DNA from: Halieaceae bacterium UBA4438
GTDB lineage: Bacteria; Pseudomonadota; Gammaproteobacteria; Pseudomonadales; Halieaceae
Length of the DNA stretch: 46,135 bases
Assembly (NCBI GenBank): GCA_002390485.1
Contig: DGPO01000093.1
Coordinates: 1-46,135 of the forward strand
Direction: 5' to 3'
In this document: piece by piece, positions 18,203 to 26,314 of the stretch
Layout of the letters: each line of letters opens with the position of its first letter
Position numbering within the stretch: the first letter of the stretch is position 1
Made by a program: the position numbers and the translations under genes
Notes under the pieces: generated by a model
Told to the model about the DNA's origin: nothing
Database searches by the model: none
Seen by the model: the letters and a program-made list of their open reading frames with translations, nothing else

Positions 18203-19903
18203 CTAGGCATTCATGTGACGAGCGGCTTGATAAGCCATCGTCATTGCAGGACCCAAGGTTGCTCCGGGACCAGGATAAGTTGGCAAAATGGCTGCAGAGC
18301 AATTCCCTACCGCAAATAACCCTTCAAACACACCACCATCGGCCTTCTTAACCCGTGCAACAGTATCGGTATCCAAACCACCCAAGGTGCCAAAGTCGCC
18401 CGCTTCGATGCGCATGGCGTAAAACGGTGCTTTGATGATAGGCGCGAGACAGGGGTTGGGTTTAATCGCCGGGTCCGCGTAGTAACGATCGTAGGCAGAA
18501 TCTCCTCGACCGAAGTCCTCATCCTTGCCCGTCTCGGCATAGTGGTTCATCTTGCCGATGGTTTCTTCAAGACCGTCGGCGTCGATTCCGAGCATGTCAG
18601 CTAGCTCACGAATCGTATTTGCCTTGGCGACAAAACCCTCGTCGAACCACTTCTTGGGGATTTGAGAATCCGGCTTCATTGCCTTTGTCATCAGAGGGCC
18701 CACCATAAAATTCTCTCGAAATGTGGCATCAAAGACATGCCACGCCGGCGCGTTCGGGTGCTCAGGCGTGTGCGTCTTGAACAGGTCCTTCTGAAATGCC
18801 ATGTAATTCTGAGACTCGTTGGCAAATCGTTGGCCGTCTCTATTCACAACACACGACCCCGGAAAAGATTTCTCCATAATCGCGAGTCGAGGCGCAGGCT
18901 CATCAGGCACGCACAGCGTTGTCGTCCACCAAGCATCGTTCATCAACCGGGTTTTCGCACCGAGCTCGAGACCGGCTAACAGCGCATCGCCCTCGTTAGC
19001 GGGGTTGCCTGCTGACCAATCCGTATTCGTGGGTGCCGGCAAATAACGCTCTCTGAGCGCCTGGTTCTTCTCGAAACCGCCCGATGCCACGATCACGCCT
19101 TTAGCTGCGCGAACACGCTGACGCTGACCGTTGCATTCAATAACCGCGCCCAGCACCGTGTCCCCTTCTGCAATCAACTCGACCATTTGCGTGTTGAACT
19201 CCAAGGGAATTTCTCGTTTCAAGACCGAGAGATAAAGCCGAGCAACACCCGCTGAGCCACAGGCCAAACGACGCGAGATCGGCGTTTTAAGTCGCCATGG
19301 AATATCGCGTATGTAGTCCCACATGAGCCGCGCTAGAAGCTTTTTCCAGCCAGGCAACTGCACCATCAACAGATGGGCTTCCACCTGAGTGAAGTGGATA
19401 CGATTGAACATCCTCATCATGAAGTGTGTCCACGTCATATTCTTCCAGTTCTCACCCAGTTCTGAGGCCATGATGGGTGCAGGTTCGAGCGACCGGTGAC
19501 CTGCGCGGGCACCTTCCATATTGGTGTAGTAGTCGGGGTATTCAGCAAGTGACTCGTAGCGAACATCGGTGCGATCGTGCAGGAACTTCAGCATTTCGGG
19601 CGACTTTTCGAGATAGATATCGATCATCTCCTCGGGTACGTCCTCACCAAACAACGTATTCATAAGGTAGGCCCTGGCGTCCTGAGGATTATCCTCGGCA
19701 CCCGCCTCCTTCGCATAATGACTGTTGGGAATCCAGATACCGCCACCGGATGTCGCACTGGTACCCCCAACCTTGTCCTGTTTCTCGATGATCAATACGT
19801 CTTTGGTGCCCATCTCCCAGTTACACACTGCCGCGGTCAGGCCACCGTTACCGGTACCTACCACCAGCACGTCGACCTCGCGATCCCAGTTCATTTGACT
19901 CAT
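18203..19903 (-). CDS. kstD: 3-ketosteroid dehydrogenase (KstD-like FAD enzyme)
   Basis: 566-residue flavoprotein that introduces a double bond in steroid ring A (delta1, or possibly delta4 of 5alpha-steroids). It has the FAD Rossmann motif VVGTGNGGLTAA (residues 15-25), GGTSATSGGGIWIPNSHY, SAYDRYYADPAIKPNP, and the C-terminal TYPGPGATLGPAMTMAYQAA. In characterised KstD1 the Tyr and final Gly of the YPGPG element take part in catalysis, and both are present. Length and motif order match actinobacterial KstD. Several start codons are possible: GTG 19912, ATG 19903, ATG 19894; 19903 was chosen for its spacing to GAGGG. It lies 70 bases after ipdF, the largest gap in the operon. A related delta4(5alpha) dehydrogenase is the main alternative. 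Confidence 0.85.
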   Translation of the reverse strand: MSQMNWDREVDVLVVGTGNGGLTAAVCNWEMGTKDVLIIEKQDKVGGTSATSGGGIWIPNSHYAKEAGAEDNPQDARAYLMNTLFGEDVPEEMIDIYLEKSPEMLKFLHDRTDVRYESLAEYPDYYTNMEGARAGHRSLEPAPIMASELGENWKNMTWTHFMMRMFNRIHFTQVEAHLLMVQLPGWKKLLARLMWDYIRDIPWRLKTPISRRLACGSAGVARLYLSVLKREIPLEFNTQMVELIAEGDTVLGAVIECNGQRQRVRAAKGVIVASGGFEKNQALRERYLPAPTNTDWSAGNPANEGDALLAGLELGAKTRLMNDAWWTTTLCVPDEPAPRLAIMEKSFPGSCVVNRDGQRFANESQNYMAFQKDLFKTHTPEHPNAPAWHVFDATFRENFMVGPLMTKAMKPDSQIPKKWFDEGFVAKANTIRELADMLGIDADGLEETIGKMNHYAETGKDEDFGRGDSAYDRYYADPAIKPNPCLAPIIKAPFYAMRIEAGDFGTLGGLDTDTVARVKKADGGVFEGLFAVGNCSAAILPTYPGPGATLGPAMTMAYQAARHMNA

Positions 19904-19973
19904 CTCTCCCACCCTCTGTGTGTCTCTTGCTTCTCTTCTTATCGTTCTATTGATTGTTATTCCCTAGACGGCA

Positions 19974-20762
19974 TCAAGCGTGCTGGCTTGATACCGATAC
20001 CACCTCACCCGTCATGTAACTCGAGTAGTCCGATGCCAAGAACATCATGACATTTGCCACTTCCCAAACCTCCGCAGCACGACCGAATGCTTCGTGTGAC
20101 GTCAGTTTTTCTAACAGTTCGGGCGATGAGGTTTTGCGGAGAAATTCGTGCATCGCAATACTTGGCGATACTGCGTTAATTCGGATTCCAAACTCGGCTG
20201 CCTCCATGGCTGAACACCGGGTCAGGGCCATGACGCCCGCCTTTGCCGCCGCATAGTGACACTGCTCTTCCTGAGCGCGCCAACCAAGAACAGACGCGTT
20301 GTTCACAATGATGCCCCGTCCGCGCGGTTCCATGTATCGCAGCATGGCTCGACTCATTCGCATGGTGCCTGTGAGCGTAATATCCAGTACCCGGGACCAC
20401 GCTTCATCCGTCATATCGGTCAAACGACAAGAGCCACCGAGGCCCGCGTTGTTGATCAAAATATCAACACCGCCGGTTTCCACTTCCGCAAAATCCACCA
20501 GTGCCTGTACCTGTGTTTCGTCAGTCACATCGCAAAGCTGAGCGCTCACCCGGCAGGCATCGGACAGCCCAGCCAGTGCTTCTCTAGCCTGACTCAAACG
20601 GCCTTCGTGAACGTCACTGATAACAACCGCCCTCGCGCCCTCTTCGACCGCGCGCTTTGCGGCAGAGAACCCAATACCGGCACCCGCAGCAGCGGTGATC
20701 AGAACAGCCTTGGCCGCCAGGAGGTTGTGACCGTCTACGTAATCTGGAATCTCTCTGCTCAT
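19974..20762 (-). CDS. ipdF: SDR of IpdF type (C/D-ring hydroxyl dehydrogenase in HIP catabolism)
   Basis: 262-residue short-chain dehydrogenase. It has an unusual Rossmann motif VLITAAAGAGIGFSAAKRA, then LINNAGLGG, NNASVLGWRAQEEQCHYAAAKAG (catalytic Ser, Tyr, Lys) and the SDYSSYMTGEVVSVSSQH end. These are diagnostic of the IpdF group, which oxidises or reduces the 5-hydroxyl of the C/D-ring propionate during steroid breakdown in actinobacteria. As in Mycobacterium tuberculosis (Rv3559c next to fadE30), it directly follows a FadE30-like gene (18-base gap). The identification rests on recalled family sequence and this conserved neighbourhood. Confidence 0.85.
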   Translation of the reverse strand: MSREIPDYVDGHNLLAAKAVLITAAAGAGIGFSAAKRAVEEGARAVVISDVHEGRLSQAREALAGLSDACRVSAQLCDVTDETQVQALVDFAEVETGGVDILINNAGLGGSCRLTDMTDEAWSRVLDITLTGTMRMSRAMLRYMEPRGRGIIVNNASVLGWRAQEEQCHYAAAKAGVMALTRCSAMEAAEFGIRINAVSPSIAMHEFLRKTSSPELLEKLTSHEAFGRAAEVWEVANVMMFLASDYSSYMTGEVVSVSSQHA

Positions 20763-20780
20763 TTTGGTGTCATCCTTGGA

Positions 20781-21977
20781 TTACTTACCTTGTCCGCGGG
20801 GTTCTTTCGGCATGCCAAGTGCTCGCTCGGCGATGAGATTTCTTTGTATCTGATTCGTCCCACCGTAAATCGTGTCGGCACGGGTGAATAAGAAGAGTGA
20901 CTGCAATTTAGTGAGCTCATAGGGCCCTTCCTCAAGTAATTCCGCATCGGGACCTAAGACGTCCATCGCTAACTTACCTAAGTTGCGGTGCCAACTTGAC
21001 CAATACAACTTATAAATCATCGCCTCTCTGCTCAGACTGCCGTCCTCACCGCCAGAAAGAGTGCGCATACTGTTGTATCGCATGGTCCTAAGACCAATGT
21101 GCGCCTCAGCGATCCGCTGACGAATCTCGGGATCACGTGATGCACCGTTTAATTTTGCGAGACGGATGATCTCGTCGAGCTCGGTTTGGAACAGCATCTG
21201 TTGACCCAGGGTCGATACGCCTCGCTCAAAGCCTAATAGCCCCATGGCGACCTTCCATCCATCGCCCGGTGCGCCGACAATGTCATCCGCCGCACAGACC
21301 GCTTCATCAAAATACACTTCGTTAAATTCTGCTGTTCCCGTCAGCTGATTAATCGGTCTAATCGTGACACCGGGCTGATCCAGAGCCACCAAAAAAAATC
21401 CCAGCCCCCGATGGCCCACGCTGTCACGATCAACTCGCGCCAAGACAAAAACAAAATCCGATTCGTGCGCCAGCGAGGTCCAGACCTTTTGCCCCGTTAT
21501 CTTCCATTGACGACTGCTGTCGTCAAAGTCGGCCCGTGTTCTAATGGCAGCAAGGTCAGAACCCGCGCCGGGTTCGGAATACCCTTGACTCCAAAACGCC
21601 TGCCCACTTCTGATGTCTGGGAGGTATCGGGCCTTTTGATCTTCGCTACCAAAAGCAAGCAACGTGGGTCCCGTCAGCGTGTCACCGATGTGTCCCATAC
21701 GGCCCGGACCGCCCGCGCGTGCATACTCCTCATGATAAATCACTTGTTGCTCAATCGAGGCGCCTCGACCGCCCCACGCTTCGGGCCACCCGATACATGT
21801 CCAGCGGCCTTCGGCGAGACGACGCTCCCACGCTTTACGTTCATCAACAAAGCGATGCTCGTCACCCGGGCCGCCTCGATGCCGAACCTCTGCGAACTCA
21901 TCCCGCAGGTTCTCATTAAGCCATTGCGCAATTTCTTGTCGAAACAACTCATCGGCGGCAGTGAACGTTAGCTCCAT
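20781..21977 (-). CDS. fadE30: Acyl-CoA dehydrogenase, FadE30-like
   Basis: 398 residues, full acyl-CoA dehydrogenase fold. FAD and substrate signatures are QGYSEPGAGSDLAAIRTRA (about residue 131) and GQKVWTSLAHESDF. The classical catalytic Glu position (YEGT) reads YGGTNQIQRNLIAERALG, but Glu251 in LGFERGVS matches the alternative site used by isovaleryl- and long-chain-type dehydrogenases. FadE30 of M. tuberculosis dehydrogenates the CoA ester of the 5-hydroxy C/D-ring propionate; the adjacent ipdF copies that arrangement. The start overlaps the end of the upstream dehydrogenase gene by 10 bases, suggesting coupled synthesis. Confidence 0.83.
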   Translation of the reverse strand: MELTFTAADELFRQEIAQWLNENLRDEFAEVRHRGGPGDEHRFVDERKAWERRLAEGRWTCIGWPEAWGGRGASIEQQVIYHEEYARAGGPGRMGHIGDTLTGPTLLAFGSEDQKARYLPDIRSGQAFWSQGYSEPGAGSDLAAIRTRADFDDSSRQWKITGQKVWTSLAHESDFVFVLARVDRDSVGHRGLGFFLVALDQPGVTIRPINQLTGTAEFNEVYFDEAVCAADDIVGAPGDGWKVAMGLLGFERGVSTLGQQMLFQTELDEIIRLAKLNGASRDPEIRQRIAEAHIGLRTMRYNSMRTLSGGEDGSLSREAMIYKLYWSSWHRNLGKLAMDVLGPDAELLEEGPYELTKLQSLFLFTRADTIYGGTNQIQRNLIAERALGMPKEPRGQGK

Positions 21978-23113
21978 GCCTCACCTCCATCCAACAGTTG
22001 GCAGGCAATTGCTTCTCGCATCTCTGGCGGCCGCCCGAGGTAACTTTCGGTAGAACGTGCGCGCTTGAAGTACAACTGAATGTCGTATTCCTCAGTAATC
22101 CCGACACCACCGTGCATCTGAATGCCTGATCCTGCATTAAAAAATGCTGCATCACTGGCGCAGGCACTGGCCATGTAGGCGGCCTCCTGAAGCGCCGCGT
22201 CAGTTGCTTCTTGTGCGAACCAGGCATCTGCAATGCACGCGGCAAAGTAGAGTAACGAACGCGCGGCTTCGACTTTCACCATCATGTCGGCTGCTTTGTG
22301 CTTAATGGCTTGAAAGGAGGCGATGGAGCGATTGAATTGCGAGCGTTCCTTCGTGTATTCAACGCTAAGATCCAGACTGGCCTGCGCCACCCCCACCTGA
22401 TCGGCCACGATCAGAATACGGCTCAGCGCAACAACTTGCTCAATCAACGGCCCGGCGTCGCTGGAGAGCCGCTGCGCCTCACTAACGGCCACTGCCTCTA
22501 AGCGGACCTCTGACATCGGACGTGTTTGATCCAAAGTGGGTGTGTGCTTAACGCTCACGCCAACCGCATCCGACTGAACGACCCAAATCGAAGTGCTCTG
22601 ATCTTCATTGGCAGCGACGACTAACAATGTGGACGCCGCAAAGCCAAACGGTACGAATCGAGCCTCGCCTGACAGCGTCAAGCCGTCGCCCAAATCGCTC
22701 ACAGAGACACCTGAGGCATGCCAGCTACCCACCGCGTTGGTGAGCGCAAGTGACACAATGTGACCGCTTGCAATGTCCGCTAAACAGCGATCGCGCACCG
22801 CGCTCTGCAGGCAGACATTGAGTAACGCCGTGCTTTGGGTCACGGCAAACAGTGGGGACGTCAGTAGACGCTCCCCCGCCGCCTCCATAATGATCGCCAT
22901 CTCAACCCACCCAAGTGCCAGACCTTCATGGACCTCAGGTACTAAAACGCCTTGCCAGTACATGTCATTGCAAACACTGCGCCAAAGGGCAGCATCAAAA
23001 TGCTGTGGCGAGCGACATGCCGCCCGAACAGCCATTGAGTCAGACTTAGCCGCGAGGAACGACTGGCTGGTATCCTTGAGCATGCGCTGCTCATCGGTGA
23101 AGGCGAATTTCAC
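21968..23113 (-). CDS. Acyl-CoA dehydrogenase-like partner subunit
   Basis: 381 residues from the GTG at 23113 (KFAFTDEQRMLKDTSQSFL). An upstream TTG in frame would overlap the previous gene's end and is less likely. The C-terminal half has the dehydrogenase pattern EYTKERSQFNRSIASFQAIKHKAADM and the QMHGGVGITEEYDIQLYFKRA end. The FERG-type Glu seen in the neighbouring FadE30-like protein is replaced in the matching segment (LIVADQVGVAQAS), and the YEGT-type Glu is also absent. This fits a non-catalytic beta subunit of a heteromeric dehydrogenase, as known for steroid-specific ACAD pairs. Overlap of 10 bases with the next gene supports pairing with it. Confidence 0.82.
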   Translation of the reverse strand: MKFAFTDEQRMLKDTSQSFLAAKSDSMAVRAACRSPQHFDAALWRSVCNDMYWQGVLVPEVHEGLALGWVEMAIIMEAAGERLLTSPLFAVTQSTALLNVCLQSAVRDRCLADIASGHIVSLALTNAVGSWHASGVSVSDLGDGLTLSGEARFVPFGFAASTLLVVAANEDQSTSIWVVQSDAVGVSVKHTPTLDQTRPMSEVRLEAVAVSEAQRLSSDAGPLIEQVVALSRILIVADQVGVAQASLDLSVEYTKERSQFNRSIASFQAIKHKAADMMVKVEAARSLLYFAACIADAWFAQEATDAALQEAAYMASACASDAAFFNAGSGIQMHGGVGITEEYDIQLYFKRARSTESYLGRPPEMREAIACQLLDGGEAWS

Positions 23114-23121
23114 AATAGCCC

Positions 23122-24006
23122 CTACGTGCCCCAAACCTGCTGAGCCGGAACAGCAGTCGCCAGAGACTCCTCCAAGGCGCGACCGACGTCAGCTGGTGAC
23201 CAGCGCGACCCTTTGTCGATCCCCACAGTACTGCGCCAGCCGTCAGCAATTGCAATACGCCCTCCCTCAGCCTCAATCACTTGACCTGTGACATGATGCG
23301 AGGCCTCAGAACACAGCCACGCAACCACCGATGAGACATTTTCAGGTGCAAAATGGTCAAAGGACCCGTCATCTGGAGCCGCCATGCGCTCTGCCATGGC
23401 AGCAACGGCTGTGGTCATCCCCGTCCGAGCCACCGGACAAATTGCGTTCGCGGTGACACCGTACCTTCCAAGCTCAGCCGCTTGGTTGAGGGTGAGCGCG
23501 GCAATGCCCGCCTTTGCCGCAGCATAATTTGATTGGCCGACGGAACCCTGAAGCCCGGCGCCCGACGTGGTATTGACCAGCCGGCCTGACACGGGATTAC
23601 CCAGTTTTGATTGGTGCCGCCAATACTGAACTGCATGCGAGGCGATGCAAAAATGCCCTTTCAAATGAACCGAAATAACCTGATCCCAGTCCGCCTCAGA
23701 CAGTGAGGCAAACATTCGATCGCGGTTGTTCCCGGCGTTATTGACAACCCCGGTCAGATCACCAAAAACGTCGATCGCTTGAGCGACCGCCTCTCCGCTG
23801 CTTGCATAGTTCGTGATGTCGGATTCATTAACGATGGCGCGACCGCCCGCTGCCGTGATTTGATCAACAACGGCATGCGCAGCGTCGGTGTTAATGTCAT
23901 TGACTAAGACCGCTGCGCCCTCGCCGGCTAAGACTCGCGCATGGGCCGCACCAAGGCCACCACCCGCCCCCGTCACAATGACGACTCGCTGATCGCAAAT
24001 TCCCAT
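23122..24006 (-). CDS. SDR, 17beta-hydroxysteroid dehydrogenase type 4 (Hsd4A)-like
   Basis: 294-residue short-chain dehydrogenase: NAD motif VIVTGAGGGLGAAHARVLAGEG, VVNNAGNNRDRMFASLSEADWDQVISVHLKGHF, catalytic region LVNTTSGAGLQGSVGQSNYAAAKAG. The long insert before the Ser and the C-terminal extension (WRSTVGIDKGSRW to LEESL) match the Hsd4A / multifunctional-enzyme-type 3-hydroxyacyl-CoA dehydrogenases found in steroid gene clusters of actinobacteria. Likely reaction: oxidation of a 3-hydroxyacyl-CoA intermediate (side chain or C/D ring), feeding the thiolase encoded just upstream (9-base gap). A 17beta-hydroxysteroid substrate is the alternative. Confidence 0.8.
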   Translation of the reverse strand: MGICDQRVVIVTGAGGGLGAAHARVLAGEGAAVLVNDINTDAAHAVVDQITAAGGRAIVNESDITNYASSGEAVAQAIDVFGDLTGVVNNAGNNRDRMFASLSEADWDQVISVHLKGHFCIASHAVQYWRHQSKLGNPVSGRLVNTTSGAGLQGSVGQSNYAAAKAGIAALTLNQAAELGRYGVTANAICPVARTGMTTAVAAMAERMAAPDDGSFDHFAPENVSSVVAWLCSEASHHVTGQVIEAEGGRIAIADGWRSTVGIDKGSRWSPADVGRALEESLATAVPAQQVWGT

Positions 24007-24015
24007 CACAGCCCC

Positions 24016-25173
24016 CTAGACGCGCTCAAGAATAGTGACATTCGCCTGGCCACCGCCCTCGCACATTGTTTGAAGACCGTAGCGCACCTCGCGACGCTCC
24101 ATTTCGTGCAGTAACGTCGTCATCAGTTTCGTACCTGTTGAGCCCAGAGGGTGCCCTAGTGCAATCGCGCCGCCGTTAACGTTGGTCTGATCATGGGCAT
24201 ATCCAAACTCTTTGAGCCATGCCATTGGCACCGAGGCGAACGCCTCGTTGATTTCTACAATATCGATGTCCGCAAGCGACAGCCCCGACTTTTTAATCGC
24301 ATGCGCGGTCGCAGGAATGGGCGCCGTCAACATCCAAATAGGGTCGTCGGCTCGAACGGACATGTGCGCGATGCGTGCCCGTGGCGTCAAGTTGTAGCGC
24401 TTGAGTGCCTCTTCAGACACCACAAGGACCGCTGAAGATCCATCGCATGTTTGACTGGAGACCGCCGCTGTTATGGTGCCACCTTGTGCCAACGGCTCAA
24501 GACCTGCCATGGCCTCCATGGAGGTGTTGCGAATAGTCTCGTCGGCGCTGAGTCCCTCAAACGGTATTATTTCTCGCTCAAAATAGCCCGCGTCTGTCGC
24601 AGCTCGCGCTCTACGATGCGACTCCAGTGAGAACGCCTCCATCTCCTCTCGAGAAATTTCCCACTTGTCTGCAATCATTTGAGCCGACTTGAACTGTGAA
24701 ACCGACTGCGTTCCGTATCGCGCAACCCAACCCTCGCTGCTCGTGAAGGGATTATCAAACCCGTAAGCCTGACCGGCGACCATCGCTGAGGAAATGGGGA
24801 TTGATGACATGGTTTGAACCCCCCCAGCCACCACCACGTCCATGGTGCCCGACATGACCGCCTGAGCCGCAAAATGCACCGCTTGCTGGGACGACCCGCA
24901 TTGACGATCGACCGTCGTACCCGGAACCACATCACTCAACCCAGCAGCAAGCCAGCACGTCCGTGCAATATCACCTGCCAGCGGCCCAATGGTGTCCAAA
25001 CAACCAAAGACGACGTCATCGTATTCATGATCTGGAATATCGTGACGCTCGACCAAGGCTTTAAGGATAAAAGCGCCCAAGTCCGCACCGTGAACAGAGG
25101 CCAATGAACCGCGCCTCCTTCCTGTCGGACTTCTAATGGCATCTACAATGTAGGCCTCTGCTCGCTGTCCCAT
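24016..25173 (-). CDS. fadA6: Thiolase FadA6-type (C-ring cleavage products)
   Basis: 385-residue thiolase with strong resemblance to actinobacterial FadA6: AYIVDAIRSPTGRRRGSLA start, TVDRQCGSSQQAVHFAAQA (nucleophile Cys92), GGVQTMSSIPISSAM, INEAFASVPMAWLKEFG, GGAIALGHPLGSTGTKL and LQTMCEGGGQANVTILERV. FadA6 works late in HIP degradation, releasing acetyl-CoA after ring C has been hydrolysed. It lies between the Hsd4A-like dehydrogenase and a dehydrogenase pair, giving a compact beta-oxidation block. All catalytic motifs are intact. Confidence 0.88.
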   Translation of the reverse strand: MGQRAEAYIVDAIRSPTGRRRGSLASVHGADLGAFILKALVERHDIPDHEYDDVVFGCLDTIGPLAGDIARTCWLAAGLSDVVPGTTVDRQCGSSQQAVHFAAQAVMSGTMDVVVAGGVQTMSSIPISSAMVAGQAYGFDNPFTSSEGWVARYGTQSVSQFKSAQMIADKWEISREEMEAFSLESHRRARAATDAGYFEREIIPFEGLSADETIRNTSMEAMAGLEPLAQGGTITAAVSSQTCDGSSAVLVVSEEALKRYNLTPRARIAHMSVRADDPIWMLTAPIPATAHAIKKSGLSLADIDIVEINEAFASVPMAWLKEFGYAHDQTNVNGGAIALGHPLGSTGTKLMTTLLHEMERREVRYGLQTMCEGGGQANVTILERV

Positions 25174-25206
25174 AACGTTCTCCGCTCTAATACTTCGATT
25201 TTTTGT

Positions 25207-26304
25207 TTAGCCTGCTTTCTCAAGATCCGTGATCGATCCACGACCGAAGGTAAACTCCGGCCCCAGTAGCGCATCTTTGCGCAGTAACCACTCATGAATT
25301 CGATTGTTGTGAAAGCCTTCGTCACCCCACTCACGCGCTAAGGCCCAAGCGCGCTTGGTCCAGATCTGTAAATCACACTCCCACGTGTAGCCCATTGCGC
25401 CATGCACCTGAGTGCAATGTCTCGAGGCCATCAAGGCGGCACGCGCCGCCGCTGATTTCGCATGTGATACCGCGAAATCGGCACGATTAGGTGACACGCC
25501 TACCGTGTATGCAGCGCGATAAACGACCGGCTTTGCGTATTCCACTTGAACAGCGACGTCGGCTAATAAGTGCTTCACCGCCTGATTCGCACCAATGGCG
25601 CGGCCAAACTGCTCTCTGTCAGTGGTGTATCGAACACTCTGATCCAACATCCCCCTTGATAAGCCGACCAGTTGCGCAGCATTTGCCAACGCCCCGCGGT
25701 TGAGCGTTGACCGTTGCAAGCGCGCACCAACGTCGCCGTCCGCGACTCGGACGTGGTCACGGGGATCAAAGGACACCGAAAAAAGCCGCCGAGAAGGATC
25801 GACACTTTTTCTTGCTTTTAAGGAGATCGCCTCTTTTGGAACCAAATAGATCCCATCTCCTTCAGAAACCAAAAACCAGTCAGCGCTGTCTGCGTAGTTA
25901 ATACAGGGATTAATAGCGTGTCCGAGCGAGACTCGCAGGTCTCCGGCTAGCACACCATCCACCACTTTTTGAATATCGGCATTACCCAGGCCTTGATCCA
26001 AAATATCCACGAGCAGCGGCGTACTCACCATCACGGATTCCACAACGGGCTCCGGTAATGCGACCTCGCCACAGGCCTCGGCTAATAAAATAAAATCAGT
26101 GACGCCCAGGCCCAGCCCACCGAGCGCTTCAGGCACTAGCATGCTGTTAAGGCCTAGCTCATGCACTTGCGAGAGGAAGCGCTCGTCAACACCGGCCGTC
26201 GTCGCCCACCGGCTGCGCACCGTGTCAGCCGTCACCTCGCTGCGAAGCATGCTGGCGATGGCGTCCTGAAAATCAAGCTGATCCTGGGTGAACGTAAAGT
26301 TCAT
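25207..26304 (-). CDS. Acyl-CoA dehydrogenase-like subunit (FadE32/FadE33 type)
   Basis: 365 residues from the ATG at 26304 (NFTFTQDQLDFQDAIASML) with a GAGG ribosome site; an upstream in-frame opening runs into the preceding gene. The C-terminal block QVHGAMGYTWECDLQIWTKRAWAL is characteristic of the FadE32/FadE33 group of steroid-ring dehydrogenases. The segment matching the catalytic FERG of its partner reads LVGLSRGMLDQS, so the usual Glu is missing. It probably forms a heteromer with the FadE31-like protein encoded 10 bases upstream; in mycobacteria FadE31/FadE32 oxidise a methyl-oxo-octanedioate CoA ester from rings C and D. Confidence 0.82.
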   Translation of the reverse strand: MNFTFTQDQLDFQDAIASMLRSEVTADTVRSRWATTAGVDERFLSQVHELGLNSMLVPEALGGLGLGVTDFILLAEACGEVALPEPVVESVMVSTPLLVDILDQGLGNADIQKVVDGVLAGDLRVSLGHAINPCINYADSADWFLVSEGDGIYLVPKEAISLKARKSVDPSRRLFSVSFDPRDHVRVADGDVGARLQRSTLNRGALANAAQLVGLSRGMLDQSVRYTTDREQFGRAIGANQAVKHLLADVAVQVEYAKPVVYRAAYTVGVSPNRADFAVSHAKSAAARAALMASRHCTQVHGAMGYTWECDLQIWTKRAWALAREWGDEGFHNNRIHEWLLRKDALLGPEFTFGRGSITDLEKAG

Positions 26305-26314
26305 ACCTCTGCCC

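Noticed and set aside
19908..19920. Third copy of the CACAGAG dyad upstream of kstD (minus strand)
   Set aside because: It is not palindromic and coincides with the purine-rich ribosome site, so the resemblance is probably chance.
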